From Thermoprotei archaeon (GTDB lineage Archaea > Thermoproteota > Thermoprotei_A > Sulfolobales > Fervidicoccaceae), in the NCBI GenBank assembly GCA_022759165.1, contig JAEMPT010000122.1, positions 1 through 11,107 on the forward strand: a DNA stretch of 11,107 nucleotides. Reading direction: 5' to 3'. Below, one piece after another: positions 1 through 5,415 of this stretch. The notes under the pieces are model-generated. The model was not told the origin of the DNA. It was given only the letters and a program-made list of their open reading frames with translations, and did not search any database. Position 1 is the first letter of the stretch. Each line of letters opens with the position of its first letter. The position numbers were made by a program, and so were the translations under genes.

Positions 1-258
1 ATGTTCGTGATATCCTTTTTCTTAGGTTGGTACTTCAACATTGATTACCAGAAAACAGCAACGCTCGCGTTCACGGCAGCTAGTAACAACTTCGAATTGG
101 CAATAGCCGTCGCAGTTGCGGTCTTCGGACTAGCTTCAGGGGAGGCCTTCGCAGCAGTAATAGGTCCGCTGATAGAGGTTCCTGTAATGATAAGCCTAGT
201 AAATCTGGCGTTTTGGTTAAGGAAAAGGCTCTACTCACATAAAATCACTAGATCTTGA
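1..258 (+). CDS. acr3: ACR3-family arsenite efflux permease, C-terminal part (5' partial)
   Basis: This is the last 85 residues of an ACR3 (bile/arsenite/riboflavin transporter superfamily) membrane carrier, which exports arsenite. The frame is open to the first base, so the ATG at position 1 is an internal Met and the gene starts outside the window. The diagnostic stretch is the C-terminal ACR3 signature: TLAFTAASNNFELAIAVAVA (residues 22-41), a GLASGEAFAAVIGPLIEVPV-like block (about 43-62), then a last hydrophobic segment and a basic tail (LRKRLYSHK). At least two membrane segments are visible, at about 30-50 and 53-72. A full ACR3 is about 350-400 residues. A T-run after the stop (265-269) may end the transcript. 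No arsR or arsC-like gene follows on this side. Family assignment is confident; activity is inferred from the family. Confidence 0.93.
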   Translation: MFVISFFLGWYFNIDYQKTATLAFTAASNNFELAIAVAVAVFGLASGEAFAAVIGPLIEVPVMISLVNLAFWLRKRLYSHKITRS

Positions 259-687
259 AAATAATTTTTGTTATATGAAAAGCATTTTCTAAATAATGAA
301 ATCATTACAACTCAAGCCTCGACATTAGATCGGGGAGGGAGTCAGCTAGTACTAAGCCAACTTGGCACAAGTGAATGATATCAGAAATAATCCTCCAATA
401 ACAGTCAGCTTTAATGGTTAAGCATGATAAAAGAGTCTACGATACACTGAGAGGATGGGAGATCACGAGCGGCTTTTATAAATAAATGGTATAACAGCGA
501 ACTAGCGTGTTTTTAGATCCAAATACTATTCAAAATCAATTCAAAGAAAACACAGTACATTAGGTGAATTAATTATCGTGATTTGCATTTAATGTTTTTT
601 AAAAAATTTTATAACTTAATTATCTATTTAATAATAACTTAATATTAGTACTTATGTAAACCTTATTAACCTAATTTTTGCATATTA
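259..687. other. AT-rich intergenic stretch with possible decayed ORF
   Basis: About 430 bases hold no convincing intact gene. Bases 265-269 are a T-run suited to an archaeal terminator for the ACR3 gene. Bases 305-436 carry a minus-strand open frame, listed separately. A symmetric TATA-like element (tttataaata, about 476-485) could serve either strand. From about 595 to 690 the DNA is extremely AT-rich, with several TATA-like words, and is the likely promoter region of the secreted-protein gene that follows; no single box stands out. Confidence 0.5.
305..436 (-). pseudogene. Possible gene remnant, 43 codons, no start
   Basis: A minus-strand frame is open from just after a TAG (437-439) to TAA (305-307). 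It encodes 43 residues ending in LVLADSLPDLMSRLEL, which reads like the C-terminus of a real protein rather than random translation. There is no ATG, GTG or TTG start near its beginning. A different minus-strand frame just upstream (about 420-480) also gives protein-like sequence (KAARDLPSSQCIVDSF), as expected for a frameshifted relic. A transposase tail is one possibility, but I do not recognise the family. Chance openness in 132 bases is a real alternative. Confidence 0.25.
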
Positions 688-812
688 ATGTTTGATGTGA
701 AAATTTTGGAAAATAAAACTATAAGTGTAGTAATACCTATTATTGCTATTAGTACTTATGACGACTATGTTGCCACTAACTGCAACTAGTGTTAAAGCAA
801 GTAATTCAAGCT
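688..812 (+). other. Signal-peptide coding region split over two frames, upstream of the secreted protein
   Basis: From ATG 688 one frame reads MFDVKILENKTISVVIPIIA, a charged start followed by a hydrophobic run, but it closes at a TAG (787-789). A second frame, open from 734, gives a strongly hydrophobic run (LLLLLVLMTTMLPL) and an Ala-rich end (TATSVKA) resembling a signal-peptidase site, and closes at TAA (812-814). The third frame carries the mature protein and has a TAA at 777-779. Read together, these make one normal secretory leader interrupted by two single-base shifts. Whether the shifts are real mutations or sequence errors cannot be told here. Confidence 0.5.
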
Positions 813-1718
813 AATTCATATACTACGCCATTAATAGCTGGGCAATATACTCAGATTGGCTACGTGGAGACTTGGAGTGAAATTAACAGTGGAACAATAA
901 TCCTCCACGTTAAATATGTAATAACCGATCCCGCGTGGTATCTAACAGAAGTTCACTTAGCGGTAAATACAACTTTGAGCGGTATACCACAAACACCTGG
1001 TCGGGTTCCAAATCCAATACCGGGTCTATTCCCATACTTTGCCACTGGACTATGGAGCAAGTACTATGAGTTCACTGTAAATCTCTCAGACGTCTTTGGA
1101 CTTAGCTGCCCAACTAACAATGGAACTACCGTTTACATAGCCGCACACGCCAACGTTGCTAAAGCCAATGAGAATGGAGACACTGTACAAACAGAGACTG
1201 CTTGGGGCCAGGGAACAAGGTTTAATAGTAGAGGAAACTGGGGAATGTACTTCACATATAATATTATCTGCGAGGAATGCACACACGGGGGAGTATGTCA
1301 TCTTAGTGGTAACCCCGAAACAGCCTGGGCAAAGGGATATAATTTCTCTGGAAGTAACTGGGGAATGTACGTTGTTTATACTGGTGGAAACCAAACAACA
1401 GACTTGATACGTGGTCAACATACAGATGTCGGAGACGTTTATATCTGGAGAGATGGAAGCGATCTAGTAGTGAGAATAGTAATGAACCAAAATCATTCCC
1501 TCACCGCGCTACACATACAAGTTGCAACACAATTAATCGGTATACCACAAGCTAATGGCAACCCAATACCAGGTCAATTCGAATATAAAGTAAATTTCAC
1601 GGATATAACAACATTTTACGAGGCACGCATAGGTTTAGACTCCAGTGAGCAGGCTGCTAGCCAACTATACGTGGCAATTCACGCAGAAGTAGATACATAT
1701 GTGTGCACTGCAACATAA
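789..1718 (+). CDS. Secreted protein with repeated extracellular modules (start uncertain)
   Basis: The 309-residue product from GTG 789 consists of repeated modules. Head 1 (about 12-129) begins PLIAGQYTQIGYVETW and includes LTEVHLAV, GIPQ, NPIPG and YIAAHA. Tail 1 (136-158) is ETAWGQG then NWGMYFTY. Tail 2 (177-199) is ETAWAKG then NWGMYVVY. Head 2 (204-309) repeats the head with DLIRGQHTDVGDVYIW, LTALHIQVAT, GIPQ, NPIPGQF and VAIHAEV, then stops with no tail. From memory, such GQxxxVG / PIPGxF / ETAWG-NW modules occur in extracellular bacterial and archaeal proteins of unknown function. A small Cys cluster (C161, C164, C170) lies between the tails. Seven N-x-S/T sequons fit a glycosylated exoprotein. 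GTG 789 has no convincing SD and omits the leader, so the true start is probably near 688 with frame lesions. No C-terminal membrane anchor is visible. Confidence 0.7.
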   Translation: MLKQVIQANSYTTPLIAGQYTQIGYVETWSEINSGTIILHVKYVITDPAWYLTEVHLAVNTTLSGIPQTPGRVPNPIPGLFPYFATGLWSKYYEFTVNLSDVFGLSCPTNNGTTVYIAAHANVAKANENGDTVQTETAWGQGTRFNSRGNWGMYFTYNIICEECTHGGVCHLSGNPETAWAKGYNFSGSNWGMYVVYTGGNQTTDLIRGQHTDVGDVYIWRDGSDLVVRIVMNQNHSLTALHIQVATQLIGIPQANGNPIPGQFEYKVNFTDITTFYEARIGLDSSEQAASQLYVAIHAEVDTYVCTAT

Positions 1719-1724
1719 TACGCA

Positions 1725-1750
1725 CAATGAATTTTTTTAAACAATTTTAT
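1725..1750 (+). terminator. T-run terminator after the secreted-protein gene
   Basis: Seven T residues (1732-1738), followed by further T-rich sequence, lie just past the stop. This fits archaeal intrinsic termination, which needs a T-run but no hairpin. The rest of the gap to the tRNA (1751-2003) is AT-rich and shows no gene on either strand. Confidence 0.45.
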
Positions 1751-2003
1751 TTCCATACATGAAACTTAACTATCTATTTTTCTCGGATGCTAATTTCTTA
1801 GTGATTTAAATCGTTTCAAGCAAATGAATTCTTAATTGTCGCATCGATATTCCCGAATATTTAAAAATATTTTATGGTCTTAGTATTAGCTTTGTTTCCA
1901 TGTACTACGAGCTCTTTAATAAAAACTTAGAGTATAGTAGCAGTATCATATACTAGATGACCACATTCAGCCTTGAAAGGGGGGTTTCGATTATAAAGAG
2001 TGA

Positions 2004-2079
2004 CGGGCCCGCGGGGATTTGAACCCCGGATCACCGGCTCCGGAGGCCGGCGCCCTGATCCTGGCTAGGCTACGGGCCC
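2004..2079 (-). tRNA. tRNA-Arg, anticodon CCG
   Basis: A full 76-nt cloverleaf is visible on the minus strand. The acceptor stem GGGCCCG (2079-2073) pairs with CGGGCCC (2011-2005), with discriminator G at 2004. U8 and A9 are 2072 and 2071. The D arm has GCCT/GGGC pairing and the G18-G19 pair. The anticodon stem CCGGC/GCCGG (2050-2046 and 2038-2034) encloses loop CTCCGGA, giving anticodon CCG, which reads Arg CGG. The T arm is CGGGG / TTCAAAT / CCCCG. There is no intron and no encoded CCA, as is common in archaea. Every stem is nearly all G-C, which suggests a high growth temperature. Its first ten bases overlap the end of thiI on the same strand, so it is probably cotranscribed with thiI; no separate promoter is obvious. 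Confidence 0.96.
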
Positions 2080-3251
2080 CTTCTGCAAAGTTCCTCTTTA
2101 GTAAGCGTTATAACGTTGCTCAATACCTGGCTTTTAATTTCATCTACTGGCAAAACCTTCGAGAATATATCTTTTAATCGGGAAGCTTCTACGGAAATGC
2201 TCGCCCTATGCCCAGCTATTGCGCAAAATTCTGGCATCTTGGAGCTAGGCTCATAAGTACCTATTTTCCTCGATATATCTATTATTTCTTCCTTATCCAT
2301 TCCTATAAGAGGCCTTAAAATTGGGATCTTTACGAATTGCTCGGTAGCATATAGATTATCTAAAGTCTGGCTGGATACCTGGGCGAGGCTTTCTCCTGTA
2401 GCTATCGCCTTAGCACCCTCCCTTTGAGCAATGGCCTCAGCCCCTATATAAAGAGACGCTTTAAGGGCGACCGTCCTAAATCCTTCAGGAAATCTTTCAA
2501 GATATGGAAAGATCCACCGGTGCTCCACGACGAAGATTTTTGGGCTGTAACCGTAGCACCAATTGCAGACTAAGGCCCGAACAGTATCAATGAATTTTTC
2601 CTTCTGCTCTTTCCCCCCGATGTTGAAAAAGGCTATGTCAACCCTCGCTCCCCTCTTCATAAGCATCCATGCTGCGACCGGTGAGTCGAACCCCCCTGAG
2701 ACGAGGGCAACCAATTTTCCTTCGGTGCCTAGAGGTAAGCCACCTGGTCCCGTAACTTCCTCAGTATATATAAAGAACCTTCCAGCACGCGCCTCAACCC
2801 AAACCTTGATCTCGGGATTTTCGAGATTCACTTTCAGAGCTCCTCTTTTAAGAAGCTCGGCGCCGAGAGCTCTTTCCAAATCCTTGCTCGTGAATCTCTC
2901 TTCTTCAGCCCTTCTTCCTCTGACCATGAAAACTTTTCCTTTGACATCTCCTTCAACTTCATCTGCGGCCTTTTGTACTAAATCATCAAGGTTAGAATAA
3001 TAGCCCATATATGCCCTACTCACCCCAGTTACGCCGAAAACTCTTGAGATAACAAAAGCCTCTTTCCCCTCTTCGGTGATCCCTTCAACTATTATTCTGC
3101 CTGGTAATACTCTAACTTTTGCCTCAGAGAAACCCGAATCAATGAGTGCTTGTTCAATATTTCGCGCTAGAGCGGACTGCATCCTCCTCCTCGCAAAAGC
3201 CCCTTTTACGCCGATCTCACCGAACTTTATTAAGACGACGTTGTACTTCAA
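2070..3251 (-). CDS. thiI: tRNA 4-thiouridine synthase ThiI (archaeal type)
   Basis: ThiI adenylates U8 of tRNA and replaces its oxygen with sulfur to make s4U; in many organisms it also supplies sulfur for thiamin. The 393-residue protein shows an N-terminal ferredoxin-like part (1-60), a THUMP tRNA-binding domain (about 60-165) and a PP-loop ATP pyrophosphatase domain with SGGFDS at 185-190. The GESLAQVSSQT loop (286-296) is typical of ThiI. There is no rhodanese domain, as usual in archaea. C229 and C232 form the CxxC motif (CNWC) and C343 is a third conserved Cys; from memory, the equivalent three Cys matter, and have been reported to bind an Fe-S cluster, in methanococcal ThiI. The start is TTG 3251: an in-frame stop lies six codons upstream and AGGTG sits about 7 nt before it. 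The TAG stop lies inside the downstream tRNA-Arg. Confidence 0.95.
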   Translation of the reverse strand: MKYNVVLIKFGEIGVKGAFARRRMQSALARNIEQALIDSGFSEAKVRVLPGRIIVEGITEEGKEAFVISRVFGVTGVSRAYMGYYSNLDDLVQKAADEVEGDVKGKVFMVRGRRAEEERFTSKDLERALGAELLKRGALKVNLENPEIKVWVEARAGRFFIYTEEVTGPGGLPLGTEGKLVALVSGGFDSPVAAWMLMKRGARVDIAFFNIGGKEQKEKFIDTVRALVCNWCYGYSPKIFVVEHRWIFPYLERFPEGFRTVALKASLYIGAEAIAQREGAKAIATGESLAQVSSQTLDNLYATEQFVKIPILRPLIGMDKEEIIDISRKIGTYEPSSKMPEFCAIAGHRASISVEASRLKDIFSKVLPVDEIKSQVLSNVITLTKEELCRRGP

Positions 3252-3284
3252 ACTTGAACACCTGATTTAAGGAGCGCAGATTTG

Positions 3285-3295
3285 ATATTTTATAG
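3285..3295 (-). promoter_or_regulatory. TATA box for thiI and tRNA-Arg
   Basis: The minus strand reads CTATAAAATAT here. Counting about 25 nt downstream puts the transcript start near 3264, leaving a short leader of roughly 12 nt that contains the AGGTG Shine-Dalgarno sequence and then TTG 3251. The spacing supports both the promoter and the chosen start. Confidence 0.6.
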
Positions 3296-3370
3296 TTGAT
3301 TATTAGAAGCTTGGCTGATAATATACATGAATTTTTCCTACCCCCTCTCGTCTCGGATAAGCAAACCGTA

Positions 3371-3383
3371 ATTTTTATTTTTT
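3371..3383 (+). promoter_or_regulatory. TATA-like element before the glycosyltransferase fragment
   Basis: The sequence atttttatttttt lies about 34 nt upstream of ATG 3411, which predicts a leader of only a few bases. It would drive the glycosyltransferase fragment and probably the following cluster to 5315. Confidence 0.4.
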
Positions 3384-3410
3384 CTAGCTTCAATCTATTA
3401 ACGATTGAAG

Positions 3411-3590
3411 ATGGAAATTTCTATTGTGTTCCCAGCTAAAGATGAGGTCAAGTTCATCAAGAAATCAATAAGCATAGCAAAAAAGGTTCCTGGAGTGAAG
3501 GAGATAATAGTCGTAGATGGAATGAGCAGCGATGGAACTCCTGAGATCGCTTCAAAAAGCGGCGCCAACTACGTCCTCAGTCCGGTGTAA
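3411..3590 (+). CDS. Family 2 glycosyltransferase, N-terminal fragment (truncated)
   Basis: The 59 residues from ATG 3411 form the first Rossmann-like unit of a GT-A glycosyltransferase. They show the nucleotide-sugar binding opening ISIVFPAKDE, then KEIIVVDGMSSDGTPEIA, with the Asp and SxDGT pattern typical of GT2 and related GT81 enzymes. Normal enzymes of this kind are over 200 residues. Here TAA (3588-3590) closes the frame before the DxD metal site and acceptor region, so the piece cannot be an active enzyme alone. A TTG six bases earlier (3405) is an alternative start in the same frame. The frame continues open after the TAA into the next ORF. The most likely reading is a broken gene, by internal deletion or a nonsense codon. 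If the ancestor made a phosphoglycerate glycoside, the HAD gene downstream would be a natural phosphatase partner, but that is speculation. Confidence 0.7.
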   Translation: MEISIVFPAKDEVKFIKKSISIAKKVPGVKEIIVVDGMSSDGTPEIASKSGANYVLSPV

Positions 3591-3605
3591 AATATCACGA
3601 ATGAA

Positions 3606-3911
3606 GTGAAGTCCCTTCTCTCGATTGACAGACCCTCATTATACCCCCTTCCGACAAATATGGGTGTAGATTTGATAATTATGAGGCCCGTTAATACTTT
3701 GGGGATTCTCAGCACTATAATCTCGATGCTCTCTAATCAAGAGGATGTTAAAGATTTAATCGCCTTATCACCTTCGGACGGAAAGATGAAGAACCCTGAA
3801 GAAACAGAGAGAGGGGACTTCTTTGTTCTCGTTGTAAGAAAGATCTCCTCCAACGAGATACTAAAAAAAGTGCAAGAGCTGATAAAGAAAAGCTATAAGA
3901 GGGGGAATTAA
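3606..3911 (+). CDS. Unrecognised ORF, possibly the 3' part of a broken gene
   Basis: This frame encodes about 101 residues from GTG 3606 and is the same frame as the glycosyltransferase fragment, 15 bases after its stop codon. No Shine-Dalgarno sequence precedes the GTG, so the start is doubtful and the protein may once have been longer. The sequence looks genuinely coded: it has conserved-looking blocks (YPLPTNMGVDLIIMRP, LIALSPSDGKM, GDFFVLVVRK) and a basic, helical C-terminus. It does not resemble the second half of a GT2 enzyme and I cannot place the family. Its stop codon directly abuts the ATG of the HAD gene, and the AGGGGG in its final codons serves as that gene's ribosome site, so the two are cotranscribed. 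Confidence 0.5.
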   Translation: MKSLLSIDRPSLYPLPTNMGVDLIIMRPVNTLGILSTIISMLSNQEDVKDLIALSPSDGKMKNPEETERGDFFVLVVRKISSNEILKKVQELIKKSYKRGN

Positions 3912-4577
3912 ATGAGCGCCTTCATCGATTTGGATATGACGTTGACCGATGAGCGATCGATCATCGCCGTTGGAAGAAGAATTGGACTGGATGGATGGAT
4001 CGAGAACGTATTAAGCTCAGATTTTCCCGAGGAATTGAAATCGAGGAAAATAGCTTCAGCATTGAAAGGGATAAAGCTTGAAGAAATTGCTTGCGCGGCT
4101 TCCGAAACAAGGAGCAGCCCATGCGCTCGGGAAACAATCTACGAGCTTTCAAATAAAGGCTTCGATGTAAATATAGTCACGCTCTCCTATAAGCAAGTTG
4201 CAGAAGCTGTACTGGAGAAGTTGGGCTTAAATAGCAAGGTTAGGATCCATGCTCCCGAGCTAGAAACAAGATCAGGTATAGTCACAGGAGAGGTGAAATT
4301 CAACGGAAAAAAGTTTGAGACTCCATGGTGCATCAGATGCCCTTTATGTAAGAGGGAGAGAGTCTTGTCTGTTGGGAAGAGACCCATAATCGCGATCGGC
4401 GACTCTCTCCCAGATGTATGCATGTTCCTCGAGGCGGATTTTTCCATTTTAATAGACAGAGGGAACGTGCCTTGGAATCTTAAACACTATGCAACCTTTA
4501 AGGTTAGGGACTTATGCGAGGCGCTCGAACGCCTAAAATCTTACCTTACGGGGATGAACAATCATGACTTTATTTGA
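3912..4577 (+). CDS. HAD-superfamily phosphatase, phosphoserine-phosphatase-like, with CxxCxxC
   Basis: The 221-residue protein has the HAD catalytic set. Motif I is FIDLDMTLT with nucleophile D6, acid/base D8 and T10. Motif II is T90 or S92 (NIVTLSY). K147 is a candidate motif III lysine. Motif IV is GDSLPD with D164 and D168. Both Asp residues of motif I are kept, so it should be a phosphohydrolase; the arrangement resembles class IB SerB-like enzymes with the cap between motifs I and II. An unusual C140-x2-C143-x2-C146 cluster sits just before the candidate lysine and may bind zinc or another metal. The substrate is unknown. The start is supported by a strong AGGGGG 7 nt upstream and by abutting the previous ORF. 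Its last 14 bases overlap the small membrane ORF that follows. Confidence 0.85.
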   Translation: MSAFIDLDMTLTDERSIIAVGRRIGLDGWIENVLSSDFPEELKSRKIASALKGIKLEEIACAASETRSSPCARETIYELSNKGFDVNIVTLSYKQVAEAVLEKLGLNSKVRIHAPELETRSGIVTGEVKFNGKKFETPWCIRCPLCKRERVLSVGKRPIIAIGDSLPDVCMFLEADFSILIDRGNVPWNLKHYATFKVRDLCEALERLKSYLTGMNNHDFI

Positions 4578-4683
4578 GAATCCCATTTTCGGAGTTCTTC
4601 TTAGGATAGTCATAGCGTCAGCATTTATAGTAGCGGTTTACTTTATTACAAAATATTTGTCACGCTTTTTGGAAAGGCCATGA
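4564..4683 (+). CDS. Small one-TM protein, probably the first membrane helix of a split MscS channel
   Basis: A 39-residue ORF starts at ATG 4564, inside the end of the HAD gene, and stops at TGA 4681-4683, overlapping the next start as ATGA. The product, opening MTLFENPIFGVLLRIVIASA, has one hydrophobic helix at about residues 9-29, then an amphipathic basic end (KYLSRFLERP). This is how the first membrane helix of short MscS channels looks, and the next ORF begins exactly where the sequence would continue. Either the channel is made from two translationally coupled polypeptides, or one gene is split by a single-base shift. The ATGA overlap and lack of any spare sequence favour one of these over a chance ORF. 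Confidence 0.6.
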   Translation: MTLFENPIFGVLLRIVIASAFIVAVYFITKYLSRFLERP

Positions 4684-5315
4684 GCTCCATCGATAGAAGA
4701 GTGAGAAAAGAGATAGAGGAAGTTATTAAATATATAATATACGTGGTTGCTGCGCTCATCGCCGTAGCCATCATATCTCCAGAAGTATCGATTCTCACAA
4801 CGCTTCTTTTGTTAGTAGGCTTAGCGCTCATTGTATCATTTAGCGATTCACTGAGAAACTGGGGAGCTCAGTATTCTACGAGAAGCATTGGTTTTCTAAA
4901 AATTGGAGATTGGGTAGAGGTAGATGGCTACTACGGTAGGCTTGTAGAAGAAACCGGGTCGGGGGTCGTCCTAGAGAGCCCAAGAAGAGAAAAAATTTTT
5001 GTGCCGAATACACGATTAGCATCTTCTATAGTGGTTAACAGAACAACACAGATAGGGTCGATTCATATAGTAGCCTTTTCTTTGCCTGGAGACAGAAATC
5101 CGGTAGAAGCTATGGAAGAAATGAGAGAAGCAATGAGCACGATTATACCTGAGCTGGCCTCAGAACCGGAGATAACAATGAAGGCTCGAAAAAGCGAATA
5201 CTACTTTGAAATAGCTGTAGAGATAATGAATGCCTACAAGGCCCAGATGATTCGAGAGGAAATAGTGAAGAAAATCTTAGAAGCTTTTCCAGAAGCTAAA
5301 ATTTTGGAAACATAG
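4680..5315 (+). CDS. mscS: MscS-type small-conductance mechanosensitive channel (short)
   Basis: This 211-residue membrane protein matches the MscS core. It begins with a charged helix (1-15), followed by two hydrophobic helices at about 16-33 and 37-54, the second leading into the pore-like SFSDSLRNWGAQYSTR. The beta domain follows with the MscS hallmark IGDWVEVDGYYGRLVEE (75-91) and IFVPNTRLASSIVVN (106-120), then an alpha/beta C-terminal domain to about 205. Such channels release solutes when membrane tension rises. MscS proteins normally have at least three membrane helices, and the missing first one lies in the overlapping 39-residue ORF upstream. ATG 4680 overlaps that ORF's stop (ATGA); the Shine-Dalgarno sequence is weak (ggaaagg), so translation may depend on coupling. 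A T-run terminator follows. Confidence 0.85.
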   Translation: MSSIDRRVRKEIEEVIKYIIYVVAALIAVAIISPEVSILTTLLLLVGLALIVSFSDSLRNWGAQYSTRSIGFLKIGDWVEVDGYYGRLVEETGSGVVLESPRREKIFVPNTRLASSIVVNRTTQIGSIHIVAFSLPGDRNPVEAMEEMREAMSTIIPELASEPEITMKARKSEYYFEIAVEIMNAYKAQMIREEIVKKILEAFPEAKILET

Positions 5316-5320
5316 TGCGA

Positions 5321-5340
5321 CAGAAAAACTTTTTTTTCGA
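5321..5340 (+). terminator. T-run terminator after the MscS gene
   Basis: Eight consecutive T residues (5330-5337) lie 15 nt past the stop and are preceded by an A-run. This fits an archaeal intrinsic terminator for the 3411-5315 cluster, and a new promoter appears soon after. Confidence 0.6.
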
Positions 5341-5373
5341 ACCTTTGATTTTAGGTTCCAGGAAAAGTAATAG

Positions 5374-5381
5374 CTTAAAAT
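5374..5381 (+). promoter_or_regulatory. TATA-like box for the second HAD gene
   Basis: CTTAAAAT lies about 38 nt before ATG 5416, placing the transcript start near 5403 and leaving a leader of about 13 nt. A purine-rich GAGAGGGAT (5401-5409) could serve as the ribosome site. Confidence 0.45.
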
Positions 5382-5415
5382 CGTCTTCCGAGCAATACGA
5401 GAGAGGGATACACGT

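Noticed and set aside
259..788. CRISPR array or replication origin in the AT-rich gap
   Set aside because: No regularly spaced repeats and no inverted origin-box clusters are seen, and no cas or orc1/cdc6 gene is near.
1086..1421. Minus-strand ORF of 111 codons inside the secreted-protein gene
   Set aside because: It lies wholly within the repeat-bearing plus-strand gene, and the protein has no coherent features.
2563..3000. Plus-strand ORF of 145 codons opposite thiI
   Set aside because: ThiI on the other strand has full domain and motif support; this frame is its antisense shadow with low-complexity Ser/Pro text.
3588..3590. Stop-codon readthrough or pyrrolysine-like recoding of the glycosyltransferase fragment
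   Set aside because: The codon is TAA, not TAG, there is no stimulatory structure nearby, and the downstream part does not look like a GT2 continuation.
3911..4577. Possible selenocysteine or zinc-protease reading of the CxxCxxC region
   Set aside because: Plain Cys codons and clear HAD motifs explain the gene; there is no SECIS or protease motif.
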